Assembly (NCBI RefSeq): GCF_041807905.1
Contig: NZ_JBGVSA010000022.1
Location: forward strand, 1-64,000
Length of the DNA: 64,000 nucleotides
Direction: 5' to 3'
From: JBGVSA01 sp041807905
Lineage (GTDB): Bacteria > Pseudomonadota > Gammaproteobacteria > Burkholderiales > Rhodocyclaceae
The translations under genes and the position numbers were made by a program. Position 1 is the first letter of the stretch. Every line of letters starts with the position of its first letter. The notes beneath the pieces were generated by a model. That model did not search any database, was not told the origin of the DNA, and saw nothing but the letters and a program-made list of their open reading frames with translations. This document shows, one piece after another, positions 44,652-53,556 of this stretch.

Positions 44652-45359
44652 TCAGGCCTCGACGTATCGAACGACCATCTCGACGATGCTGGCGCGCCGC
44701 TTTTCCAGCTCTTTGGGCGAAGAAATGTCGCGCTTGAAAATGATCGAGAACGTGTGCCGGTTCGACACATTGAAAAAGCACAACGAACTGATCAGCAGGT
44801 GCAGGTCGAGCGGATCGATGTTGGGCCGGAAAACACCCGCCGCCACGCCGCGCTCGTAGACGTCATGAACGGCCACGATCGCCGGCACGTTCAGTTGCTG
44901 GATGGTCTTGGACTGTGCAATGAACTGCCCGTTGTTGATGTTCTCCGTCATCACCAGACGGATGAAGTCCGGGTTGGCAAGCTGGTAGTCGAAGGTGAAA
45001 CTCACCAGTTTGCGCAGCGCATCCACGGGCGGCAGGTCTTCGAGGTGAAGTCCGCTTTCGATGCTGCGGATGCGGCGGTAGGCTTCCTCCAGCACGGCAA
45101 GGTAGAGATTCTCCTTGCTGCCGAAGTAGTAATAGATCATCCGCTTGCTGGCCTTGGTCAGCTCGGCGATCTCGTCGATACGCGCGCCCGCCAGACCCTT
45201 TTGCGAAAACTCGCGCGTGGCCACCGCGATGATGTCGCGCATCGTGCCTTCGGGGTCGTTGGTGCGCGAAGGGGCCGACGTGCGGCCGACGGTCTTCTTC
45301 TGCGCGGCGACCTTTTTCGGTGCGGCCTTGTCTGTTGTCGTGCTCTTTGCCGTTGGCAT
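44652..45359 (-). CDS. TetR/AcrR-family transcriptional regulator of the TRAP/quiC genes
   Basis: 235 residues from ATG 45359. The N terminus is an unusual 38-residue Lys/Ala/Thr-rich extension (KAAPKKVAAQKKTVG) ahead of the helix-turn-helix (ATREFSQKGLAGARIDEIAE, then KRMIYYYFGSKENLYLAVLE), which is a textbook TetR DNA-binding domain. The extension resembles basic histone-H1-like tails and may strengthen DNA contact. It lies just upstream of dctQ on the same strand and most likely represses that operon until an aromatic precursor such as shikimate, quinate or a product binds. Confidence 0.9.
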   Translation of the reverse strand: MPTAKSTTTDKAAPKKVAAQKKTVGRTSAPSRTNDPEGTMRDIIAVATREFSQKGLAGARIDEIAELTKASKRMIYYYFGSKENLYLAVLEEAYRRIRSIESGLHLEDLPPVDALRKLVSFTFDYQLANPDFIRLVMTENINNGQFIAQSKTIQQLNVPAIVAVHDVYERGVAAGVFRPNIDPLDLHLLISSLCFFNVSNRHTFSIIFKRDISSPKELEKRRASIVEMVVRYVEA

Positions 45360-45512
45360 GTGGCTCTTCACTCTCCCTGTGTGGCCTCGCGCATTCTATA
45401 GCAGGGGTCGCGCCACAGCGGGCAGCGGGTTTTCCCGCAACGTGACGTGGATGAGGCCCGCGCCAGAGGGCTTTGCTACGATAGTGGTCTCGCAGTTTTC
45501 TTCCGCCCCATC

Positions 45513-46550
45513 ATGACGCAATCCCCGATCCGCCTCACGCAGTACAGCCACGGCGCAGGCTGCGGCTGCAAGATTTCCCCCAAGGTGCTCGAAGTGATCC
45601 TCGCCGGCAGCGGCGCGCAGCATCTCGATCCGCGGCTGTGGGTCGGCAACGCCTCGCGCGACGATGCGGCCGTCTATGCGCTGGACGAAGAGCGCGGCGT
45701 GGTATCGACGACGGACTTCTTCATGCCCATCGTCGACGACCCATTCGATTTCGGACGCATCGCCGCCACCAACGCCATCAGCGACATCTACGCCATGGGC
45801 GGCAGTCCGCTCATGGCCATCGCCATCCTGGGCTGGCCCGTCAATGTGCTGCCGCCCGAAGTCGCCCGCGAAGTCGTCGCAGGAGGCCGCGCAGCCTGCG
45901 AAGCGGCGGGCATTCCCCTGGCTGGCGGACATTCCATCGATGCGCCGGAGCCGATTTTCGGGCTGGCCGTCACCGGTATCGTCGACAAACAGAACCTCAA
46001 GCGCAACGACACCGCCGCTGAAGGCAGCCGGCTCTATCTGACCAAGCCGCTGGGCATCGGCGTGCTCACCACGGCAGAGAAAAAATCGAAACTGCTGCCC
46101 GAAGACGTGGGCGTCGCGCGCGACTGGATGTGCCGGCTCAACACCTTCGGTGCCGCCCTCGGCAAGTTGCCGCAGGTCACCGCGCTGACCGATGTCACGG
46201 GCTTCGGCCTGCTCGGCCACCTCATCGAGATGGCCGACGGCAGCGGCCTGACCGCTCGACTCGACTACGATCGCGTGCCGCGTCTCGATCGCGTGGAACA
46301 CTACATTGCCGAAGGATGTGTGCCCGGCGGCACGCAACGCAACTTCGACAGCTATGGCCATCGTGTGGCCGAACTCACCGATGCACAGCGCGCCCTGCTC
46401 TGCGATCCGCAGACCAGCGGGGGACTGCTGGTGGCGGTCACGCCGGCAGGCGAAACCGAGTTCCTGGCCGTCGCGCAGGCTGCCGGCCTGTGGCTGACGC
46501 CGATCGGCGAACTGGTGGAAAAAGGGACGTACGCAGTGGAAGTGTTTTGA
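45513..46550 (+). CDS. selD: Selenophosphate synthetase
   Basis: 345 residues from ATG 45513, the family start (MTQSPIRLTQYSHGAGCGCK). The active-site loop HGAGCGCK has Cys in the position that is Sec in some homologues, and Lys follows. The STTDFFMPIVDDPFDFGRIA and NAISDIYAMGG metal and ATP segments are intact. It makes selenophosphate from selenide and ATP. It overlaps the next gene in a TGATG junction, so both are translated together. Confidence 0.96.
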   Translation: MTQSPIRLTQYSHGAGCGCKISPKVLEVILAGSGAQHLDPRLWVGNASRDDAAVYALDEERGVVSTTDFFMPIVDDPFDFGRIAATNAISDIYAMGGSPLMAIAILGWPVNVLPPEVAREVVAGGRAACEAAGIPLAGGHSIDAPEPIFGLAVTGIVDKQNLKRNDTAAEGSRLYLTKPLGIGVLTTAEKKSKLLPEDVGVARDWMCRLNTFGAALGKLPQVTALTDVTGFGLLGHLIEMADGSGLTARLDYDRVPRLDRVEHYIAEGCVPGGTQRNFDSYGHRVAELTDAQRALLCDPQTSGGLLVAVTPAGETEFLAVAQAAGLWLTPIGELVEKGTYAVEVF

Positions 46551-47650
46551 TGCGCGAGGACACCGCCGACTATCGCGCGCTGTTCCTGTCCGGCGTGCCC
46601 ATGATGGATACGCGCGCGCCGGTCGAATACGCGAAGGGCGCCTTCCCGAACACGGTTAACCTGCCGCTCATGAGCGACGCCGAACGCGAACGCGTCGGGA
46701 CCTGTTACAAGCAACGCGGGCAACAGGCGGCCATCGCGCTGGGCCATCAACTCGTCGCAGGCGATACCAAGGCTGCACGCATCGCCGCCTGGGCCGATTT
46801 CGCACAGCGCCACCCGGAAGGCTACCTGTATTGCGCTCGCGGCGGACTGCGCTCGCAGATCGTGCAGGAATGGCTGAAGGCCGAAGCCGGCATTGCGTAT
46901 CCGCGCGTACATGACGGCTACAAGGCCATGCGCACGTTCCTCATCGACGAGACCGAACGCGCCGTCAAGGAATGTGATTTCGTGCTGATCGGCGGCCTGA
47001 CCGGCACAGGCAAGACGGACGTACTGGCCGCATTGCCCAACGCGTTGGACCTGGAAGGCCACGCGCACCATCGCGGCTCCGCGTTTGGCAAGCACGCCAC
47101 GCCGCAGCCGACGCAGATCGATTTTGAAAACCGCCTGGCCATCGACATCGTGCGCAAGCGCGCCTCCGGGCATGAGCAGTTCGTGCTGGAAGACGAGGGC
47201 CGCGCAGTCGGCTCGTGCTCCGTCCCGCACACCCTGATCGTCGGCATGGGCCAATACCCGATCGTGTGGCTCGAAGACGATTTCGACGCGCGCGTCGATC
47301 GCATCCTGCGCGACTACATCGTCGGATTGCACGCCGAATTCGCCGCCCTGCATGGCGAAGCAGCCTTCGATCCATTCGCCGATCGCCTGCGCCAGAGCCT
47401 GCACAACATCGCCACGCGCCTGGGTGGCGACCGCCATCGGCAACTGCTCGGCCTCATGGACGACGCACTGGCCCGACAGCGCGAAACCGGCGAGGTAGAC
47501 CTCCATCGCGCGTGGATAGCGCGGATGCTGGCCGACTACTACGACCCGATGTATGCCTACCAGCGCGAAGCGCGGCGGGCCCGCATCGAATTCACCGGAC
47601 AGGCCGGAGCGGTCGCCGATTACCTGCGCCACAGGGCCGGCCGAACATGA
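46550..47650 (+). CDS. mnmH: tRNA 2-selenouridine synthase
   Basis: 366 residues (also called SelU/YbbB). An N-terminal rhodanese domain has the catalytic Cys in YCARGGLRS, and a C-terminal P-loop domain has GGLTGTGKTDVL. It replaces the sulfur of 2-thiouridine at the tRNA wobble base with selenium, using selenophosphate from SelD. The start codon overlaps the selD stop. Codons for residues before this ATG in the same frame are a shadow of selD. Confidence 0.95.
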   Translation: MREDTADYRALFLSGVPMMDTRAPVEYAKGAFPNTVNLPLMSDAERERVGTCYKQRGQQAAIALGHQLVAGDTKAARIAAWADFAQRHPEGYLYCARGGLRSQIVQEWLKAEAGIAYPRVHDGYKAMRTFLIDETERAVKECDFVLIGGLTGTGKTDVLAALPNALDLEGHAHHRGSAFGKHATPQPTQIDFENRLAIDIVRKRASGHEQFVLEDEGRAVGSCSVPHTLIVGMGQYPIVWLEDDFDARVDRILRDYIVGLHAEFAALHGEAAFDPFADRLRQSLHNIATRLGGDRHRQLLGLMDDALARQRETGEVDLHRAWIARMLADYYDPMYAYQREARRARIEFTGQAGAVADYLRHRAGRT

Positions 47651-47849
47651 GTGGCGTACCTCATCGCGTTACAGAGTGCAAAAGCAAGAAGAGTTGTCGC
47701 GTAATTTGAAGATAATTTGACGCAACTCGGTATTTATTCTGATAGCCACCCCGAATATTTCTGCCCTCGCCGTACCAAACCAAGATTCAGCGAGACACCA
47801 GCCCTGAGGTTGCGGGCGACACCACATCACGCATCACGCGAGGACGACA

Positions 47850-49253
47850 GTGACTCAACAAATACAGCAAGACGGGGAAGAGCACCTCAAGCGCAACCTC
47901 AGCAACCGACACATCCAGCTCATCGCCATCGGCGGCGCCATCGGCACCGGCCTCTTCATGGGTTCGGGCAAGACCATCAGCCTGGCCGGCCCGTCGATCA
48001 TCTTCGTATACATGATCATCGGCTTCATGCTGTTCTTCGTGATGCGCGCGATGGGCGAGTTGCTGCTGTCGAACCTGCAGTACAAATCCTTCAGTGACTT
48101 CGCCGCCGACCTGCTTGGGCCGTGGGCGGGCTTCTTCACGGGCTGGACTTATTGGTTCTGCTGGGTCGTCACCGGCATCGCCGACGTCGTCGCCATCGCC
48201 GGCTACGCGCAATTCTGGCTACCCGATCTGCCGCAGTGGATACCCGCGCTGATGTGCGTCGGCCTGCTGCTCAGCCTGAACCTCGCCACGGTCAAGCTCT
48301 TCGGCGAGATGGAATTCTGGTTCGCGATGATCAAGATCATCGCCATCGTGTGCCTGATCTTCATCGGTATCTACATGGTCGGCACCCACTTCACGTCGCC
48401 CTCCGGCGTGCGCGCGTCCTTCACGCACCTGTGGGCGGATGGCGGGATGTTCCCCAAGGGGGTAATGGGCTTCTTCGCCGGCTTCCAGATAGCGGTGTTC
48501 GCTTTCGTCGGCATCGAACTCGTAGGCGCGGCGGCCGCCGAAACCAGGGACCCGGAAAAAACTCTGCCCAAGGCAATCAACTCGATCCCCATCCGCATCA
48601 TCATGTTCTACGTGCTGGCGCTCCTCACCATCATGTGCGTCACGCCGTGGAGCAGCGTTCACGCCGACAAGAGCCCGTTTGTCGAACTCTTCATGCTCGC
48701 CGGCCTGCCGGCCGCCGCTGGCGTCATCAACTTCGTGGTCATGACTTCGGCAGCATCGTCGGCCAACAGCGGCATCTTCTCCACCAGCCGCATGCTCTAC
48801 GGCCTGGCGCAAGAAGGCGACGCGCCGCAGAATTTCGCCAAGCTGTCGCGCCGCGCAGTGCCGGCACGCGGCCTGGTGTTCTCGTGCATCTGCCTGCTCG
48901 GCGGCGTGGTGCTCATCTACATCGAACCGAACGTGATGGCCGCCTTCACGCTGGTCACCACCATCTCGGCGATCTGTTTCATGTTCGTGTGGTCGATCAT
49001 CCTGCTGTCGTACATGGCCTATCGCAAGAACCGCCCCGCCCTGCACGCCGCATCCAAGTACAAGATGCCGGGTGGCGTGGCGATGTGCTGGGTATGCCTG
49101 GCCTTCTTCGTCTTCGTGCTGGCACTGCTGGCACTCAAGGAGGACACGCGCCTGGCACTGTTCATCACACCGCTGTGGTTCATCGCGCTGGCGCTCGGCT
49201 ACGGCGCATCGCGCACGGGCCGCATGGCCAAGGCCGCGAAAGCCACATCCTGA
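47850..49253 (+). CDS. cycA: D-serine/D-alanine/glycine permease
   Basis: 467 residues from GTG 47850 with GAGGAC upstream. Twelve transmembrane helices of the AAT family. The sequence follows E. coli CycA very closely: NRHIQLIAIGGAIGTGLF, GKTISLAGPSIIFVYMIIG, FAFVGIELVG and TSAASSANSGIFSTSRMLYG. It imports glycine, D-alanine, D-serine and D-cycloserine with protons. It stands alone; a GC-rich hairpin without T run (49260-49280) follows. Confidence 0.95.
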   Translation: MTQQIQQDGEEHLKRNLSNRHIQLIAIGGAIGTGLFMGSGKTISLAGPSIIFVYMIIGFMLFFVMRAMGELLLSNLQYKSFSDFAADLLGPWAGFFTGWTYWFCWVVTGIADVVAIAGYAQFWLPDLPQWIPALMCVGLLLSLNLATVKLFGEMEFWFAMIKIIAIVCLIFIGIYMVGTHFTSPSGVRASFTHLWADGGMFPKGVMGFFAGFQIAVFAFVGIELVGAAAAETRDPEKTLPKAINSIPIRIIMFYVLALLTIMCVTPWSSVHADKSPFVELFMLAGLPAAAGVINFVVMTSAASSANSGIFSTSRMLYGLAQEGDAPQNFAKLSRRAVPARGLVFSCICLLGGVVLIYIEPNVMAAFTLVTTISAICFMFVWSIILLSYMAYRKNRPALHAASKYKMPGGVAMCWVCLAFFVFVLALLALKEDTRLALFITPLWFIALALGYGASRTGRMAKAAKATS

Positions 49254-49728
49254 CCATCTGGGGCGGGCCCTGCCCGCCCCGGCCCCCGCGAACACGTATG
49301 AGCGCAGGGTGTCCATCCGCAGCACTTCAAAGGTGACTGCACGGGTGCCAAAGGCGCCCTCCTTTCCCCGGCCACTCGGGCCAGACCGCCTCCCGCATGC
49401 CGCAAGATAGCGGCCCCGTCACTCCGTCCTATCGGCTCATTCCAGGCGCACACGACAAGACACGGCAGCGCTTGCGCCAAGCACGAGCAACGACGACGTA
49501 CCGTTCCGAAAGCGGCGCGAACAAGCCCCTGCAACACCTCTGATCGAAAACGACGACACGAGAGAGACAGACCTCAGACATACGCAGCGACCCGCCGACA
49601 GACGTTGCATCGAGCACTGGAGATAATTCCAGCCTTGTGCACGGACTCATTCGACATATGCCAAACGGCGTTTTTCCCGGAGTCCGTAAGCCACCCCTGG
49701 CTCGCCAAATCGCAATGACTTCGCAACC
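49254..49728. other. 475-base region without a supported gene
   Basis: Between cycA and the TPR/GT9-like gene. It opens with a GC-rich hairpin (GGGGCGGGC / GCCCGCCCC at 49260-49280). The rest has short open frames on both strands with poor ribosome binding sites and codon use unlike neighbours. No repeat or RNA gene is recognised. Confidence 0.5.
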
Positions 49729-51384
49729 ATGTCCTCTACACAATCGTCTGCAGATTCCGACGTTGGACGCTTTGGCACCTGCATGAATTGGGCTGCCACG
49801 CTCCCGGCTGGCGAAGAAGTCGGCCGCCAGCTCGACGCTCTACTCAAGTCCTTTGTCGCCCTGCCAGCCCAAACAGCGCTGTATCAGGTCGAAACCCTGT
49901 TGGCGAACAATTCCCAACACCCTTTGCTGGGATTTCTGACGCAGTTGGCGACCGCATGCCATCCAGACCATGCCCTCGGGTGGTTTCTACGTGGGTACTA
50001 CCTGCTACTGCGAAAGCAGGCCGAAGCCATCGATGCTCTTGAGCGTGCCTGGCGAATAGACCCGGCCGCTCACGACATCCTGCCGTCCAATCTGATCGAT
50101 GCGTATCTCCGTCAAGATCGTCTGACCGAAGCGGAACATGTGGCGCGATGGTATGTGGCGCACTACCCGGACCAAAGCGGGCCACTCGCCAAACTGAGCC
50201 AGGTGCTCCGCCAGCAACATCGCGTAGATGAAGCGATGGCATTCGCTCAAGCCGCAAAAGACATCGCCGCAGACGGCCCCGGCGTACATATCGAGTATTG
50301 GTATGGGCTCAACAACACCCTTCGTTTTGAGGAAGCCCTGCAATATGCACAGCAGCTATACGCCCAGGCACCCGATGGACGAAACGCCAACGTCATGCTG
50401 GGCGAGTCGGTAGCACGCATGGGGAACTGGCCCCCCGCCTGGTACCTCATGCAATGGGACTACAGACCGGAGTGTTCCTTCAGCGTGCAGCTGAATGCTC
50501 ACCCCCATTCACGACGCCACTATCACTGGGACAACCCCGTGCCCGATATTCCGCAATGGACAGGGCAGGTGCTGCGGGGCAAAACCTTGTGCGTATGGCT
50601 GGACCACGGTTACGGCGACTGCATCCTGGTCGCACGCTTATTGCCCCGCATCGCCAGGTACGTCCACGCCAATGGAGGAAAACTGTTCGTGCTGGCCTAT
50701 CGGCCGTTGGCAGAGATGCTGAGACCGTTGGTGGAACATGAAAACGGCATTGTGCGCGACGGTCTTTCGGAGCCTGCGGATTACCATCTTTCCATCACGA
50801 CCGCTGCCGGCATCTTCCAGCTCAGCAACAACACACTACCCGGCACGGCCTATTTGCGTGCCAGCGAGGCCATAGCGACACGCTGGCGGAACCGGATCGA
50901 TCGCGAGCAAGGGCAACGCAACGTCGCCATCGTCTGGTCGGGCGGCCCGAGCCACAGTCGCGACGCGCTACGATCGATATCGCTCAACGACATCACGCCG
51001 TTGCTTGCCTTGCCGGGCATTACCTTTCACTCGGCCAACCCCGCCAGCGCACGCGACGTGGCGCATCTGCAGGCACAGGGTTACGCCGTCCGTGACTGGA
51101 GCGCCGAGCTCTCTGGTTCATTCGAAGAGACGGCCGGCCTGTTCTGCGCTGTCGACATGGTGGTGTCGATCGACAGCGCCCCCGTCCACCTCGCGGGTGC
51201 CGTTGGCGCGCCGACAGTCCTTCTGCTCGATCGCGTCGGCTCGCATCTTTGGGGAACCGACGACGCACGAACACCCTGGTACGACTCAATGCAGATCGTG
51301 CGTCAGCATGTGCTTGGACAATGGGCGGAAGCCGTGGAACGCGCAGCGACAATCGTCCGAAACGCTTTGCCGGACGAACGTTGA
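49729..51384 (+). CDS. TPR protein with glycosyltransferase-9-like C-terminal domain
   Basis: 551 residues, no signal peptide. Residues about 60-250 form helical repeats of the TPR kind (ALGWFLRGYYLLLRKQAEAI; LAKLSQVLRQQHRVDEAMAF). Residues about 280-550 look like a GT-B domain related to heptosyltransferases: VWLDHGYGDCILVARLLPRI, VAIVWSGGPSHSRDALRSIS and VDMVVSIDSAPVHLAGAVGAPTVLLL. Such TPR-GT9 fusions are usually of unknown function, sometimes linked to protein or flagellin glycosylation. Its base composition is a little lower in GC than flanking genes. It is a single gene with a terminator after it. Confidence 0.8.
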   Translation: MSSTQSSADSDVGRFGTCMNWAATLPAGEEVGRQLDALLKSFVALPAQTALYQVETLLANNSQHPLLGFLTQLATACHPDHALGWFLRGYYLLLRKQAEAIDALERAWRIDPAAHDILPSNLIDAYLRQDRLTEAEHVARWYVAHYPDQSGPLAKLSQVLRQQHRVDEAMAFAQAAKDIAADGPGVHIEYWYGLNNTLRFEEALQYAQQLYAQAPDGRNANVMLGESVARMGNWPPAWYLMQWDYRPECSFSVQLNAHPHSRRHYHWDNPVPDIPQWTGQVLRGKTLCVWLDHGYGDCILVARLLPRIARYVHANGGKLFVLAYRPLAEMLRPLVEHENGIVRDGLSEPADYHLSITTAAGIFQLSNNTLPGTAYLRASEAIATRWRNRIDREQGQRNVAIVWSGGPSHSRDALRSISLNDITPLLALPGITFHSANPASARDVAHLQAQGYAVRDWSAELSGSFEETAGLFCAVDMVVSIDSAPVHLAGAVGAPTVLLLDRVGSHLWGTDDARTPWYDSMQIVRQHVLGQWAEAVERAATIVRNALPDER

Positions 51385-51477
51385 AAGCATCCAGGATGGG
51401 CGGCACGGGCGGCGCGCTGGGATTCTTCGCCGAACCGGCTTACCACGAAGACATGGCGGGCACGGAAAGCACAGACA

Positions 51478-51507
51478 AAAAAAGGCCGCTCTCTCGCGGC
51501 CTTTTTT
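51478..51507. terminator. Bidirectional intrinsic terminator
   Basis: AAAGGCCGC / GCGGCCTTT stem with a CT-rich six-base loop, flanked by A and T runs. It lies between the TPR/GT9-like gene and the convergent lipoprotein gene. Confidence 0.85.
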
Positions 51508-51524
51508 GCTTGCGCAGAAACCGA

Positions 51525-52133
51525 TCAGTTGCCGTCAGAGATTAGCAGGGTGGCCTGCTTGCGCTCGTCTTCAGGCTTGGCCAGCCATTGCGGCCAGTAT
51601 TCAGTGTTCTTGGCCTTCACGTCAGCCTGGTTCTGAGAGAACCATTGCTCCGACTCCGGGCTGTTGCCGACCCACTTGGTGCCGGCAAGCATCTCGGTGA
51701 AGCTCTTGGCAGCCGTGTTGTAGTCTGTGGAGCCATCCGTCCGCACGGGGTACAGCGAGAAGCGCGCTTTCCATGCGCCCATGCGCGGCACGACGACCGA
51801 ATAGTAGGTCTTGCCCGGCGCCAGGTCGGCGCGCAGATAGTCGGCCGCTTCCGAGACCACCATGAACACGTGTTGGCCCGGCTCGGTGTCATAGGCCAGC
51901 TTGGTACTGTTATTGACGATGCCGATGAACTTCGGCTCGCCGTTCTTCACGTCGTAGACTGACGCACTGATGGCCGACCCCAGGAAGGTTGAGCGCATGA
52001 ACACCACACGCGTCTTCTGAGGTTGTGCGGCGATCGGCTGAGGATCTTCCACGGGCCGCATCAGCGAGCTCGCGCAGCCGGTCAACGCAATGGTGGCACT
52101 CAACGTCACCAACGTGACGATACGTCTCAACAT
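51525..52133 (-). CDS. Lipoprotein, unknown function
   Basis: 202 residues from ATG 52133 (GGGGAAG upstream; the longer open frame is not supported). The signal IVTLVTLSATIALTGC ends in lipobox LTGC with Ser at +2 and +3, so outer-membrane sorting is expected. The mature part (VFMRSTFLGSAISASVYDVKNGEPKFIG, then a GQHVFMVVSEAADYLRADL strand) resembles periplasmic DUF2846-type lipoproteins, but I am not sure of this. No neighbour suggests a role. Confidence 0.78.
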   Translation of the reverse strand: MLRRIVTLVTLSATIALTGCASSLMRPVEDPQPIAAQPQKTRVVFMRSTFLGSAISASVYDVKNGEPKFIGIVNNSTKLAYDTEPGQHVFMVVSEAADYLRADLAPGKTYYSVVVPRMGAWKARFSLYPVRTDGSTDYNTAAKSFTEMLAGTKWVGNSPESEQWFSQNQADVKAKNTEYWPQWLAKPEDERKQATLLISDGN

Positions 52134-52263
52134 GTCTTCCCCCGTATGTATCTTGGTTATGGTTTCAGCCCGCTTGTCGGGCTGCGGCGATACTACGCAC
52201 GGGGGTATCGGAGAAGACCTTCCCTTTCGGGCAAGGTTGATCTGGATCGACCTGGGGTTGCCT

Positions 52264-52878
52264 TCAGTCAGCCGGTCGTGGCGCGCTCTTGGGCCGGAAG
52301 GCGGCGACCACGTCATCCACCGTTTCGACATACGGGCCGCCGATGAGGTCGATGCAGTAGGGAATCGCCGCGAACACGCCCGCCACGCGCAAGGTGCCAT
52401 CGGATTCGCGCAGGCCTTCGAGCGTTTCGCGGATGGCCTTGGGCTGGCCCGGCAGATTGAGGATCAGCGTACGGCCGCGAATTACCGCTGTCTGACGCGA
52501 CAGGATCGCCGTCGGCACGAAATGCCGCGAAATACGTCGCATCTCTTCGCCGAAGCCGGGCATCTCGCGTTCGCCGACGGACAGTGTTGCCTCGGGTGTG
52601 ACATCGCGCGGCGCAGGTCCGGTGCCGCCGGTGGTCAGGATCAGATGGCAGCCGCGCGCGTCGGCAAGGTCGATCAGGGTGCGTTCAATGTCGGCACGCT
52701 CGTCCGCGATCAGGCGCTCTTCCGCGCGCCACGGACAACGCAGCACATCGGATAGCCATTCGCGCAGGGCCGGAATGCCTTTGTCATCATAGACGCCGCT
52801 CGACGCACGATCGCTGATCGATACCAGGCCGATAACGAGAGGTTCAGCCTCGGTCGGGCGACGCGGCAGCTCACTCAT
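52264..52878 (-). CDS. mog: Molybdopterin adenylyltransferase
   Basis: 204 residues from ATG 52878. The MoaB/Mog fold is shown by IGLVSISDRASSGVYDDKG, LILTTGGTGPAPRDVTPEA with the nucleotide-binding TTGGTG, and LNLPGQPKAIRETL. It adenylylates molybdopterin before metal insertion. The ATG overlaps the darP stop by eight bases, so it is translationally coupled to the ribosome factor gene. Confidence 0.93.
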   Translation of the reverse strand: MSELPRRPTEAEPLVIGLVSISDRASSGVYDDKGIPALREWLSDVLRCPWRAEERLIADERADIERTLIDLADARGCHLILTTGGTGPAPRDVTPEATLSVGEREMPGFGEEMRRISRHFVPTAILSRQTAVIRGRTLILNLPGQPKAIRETLEGLRESDGTLRVAGVFAAIPYCIDLIGGPYVETVDDVVAAFRPKSAPRPAD

Positions 52879-53419
52879 CGTCGCCCTCTTCGTCGTCGCC
52901 AACCGCCGCGGCAGGCGCGTCGAGTTCGCGCAACAGTTTGAATATTTCGCGGAAGGCGCGCGGCGGCTTGTTCTGCTCGCGCTCTTTCAGCGCATTGCGG
53001 CGCAACTGGCGCAGACGCTGCAGATCGGCATTCGGGTAGGCATTGCCGATTTCGGTCACGGTGTCTTCGTTCTCCAGCAGCAGTTCGCGCCAGCGCTCCA
53101 GCCGATGCAGGTGCGCGGTAGCGGCCGCGGACACGCCCTTGATTTCGTCGAGCACGGCGCGCAGCGGCTCGGGGTCGACGCCGCGCATGATCTTGCCGAT
53201 GTACTGCAGTTGCCGGCGCCGCGCTTCGTGCTTGGTGAGGCGATGCATCTCGAGGATGGCGTCGCGCAGCGACTCGGGCATGTCCATCTTCTTGAGACGA
53301 TCGAGCGGTAGTTCGACCAGTTCGGCGCCAAGGTCCTGCAACGCGTTCATGTCGCGCTTGCGTTGCGATTTGGAGGGACCGTCGTAGAGGGAATCTTTGT
53401 CGTTGTCGTCTGGATGCAT
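52871..53419 (-). CDS. darP: Ribosome biogenesis factor DarP (YjgA, DUF615)
   Basis: A 182-residue, highly charged helical protein. The KSQRKRDMNALQDLGAELVEL start and the LEMHRLTKHEARRRQLQYIGKIMR block define the DUF615 family. It associates with late 50S precursors in E. coli. The tail is very acidic (GDDEEGDDE). The gene diverges from pmbA, the same pairing as yjgA-pmbA in enterobacteria. Confidence 0.94.
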   Translation of the reverse strand: MHPDDNDKDSLYDGPSKSQRKRDMNALQDLGAELVELPLDRLKKMDMPESLRDAILEMHRLTKHEARRRQLQYIGKIMRGVDPEPLRAVLDEIKGVSAAATAHLHRLERWRELLLENEDTVTEIGNAYPNADLQRLRQLRRNALKEREQNKPPRAFREIFKLLRELDAPAAAVGDDEEGDDE

Positions 53420-53556
53420 GGATCAGGCAGGCCGCGCCGGGCCTGGTTTTGTTCGAATGGCAGCACCTTGGGCCGCAGTCAATGGCAGGCACCAATGGGT
53501 GCGCGCTGCCAGAGTTGGTAAGATTATAGCTTTTGCGAGCGCGCCTCCCCTCATCC

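Noticed and set aside
49429..49743. A 104-codon minus-strand frame in the 475-base gap.
   Set aside because: Cys/Arg-rich composition, no ribosome binding site and overlap with the start of the TPR/GT9-like gene.
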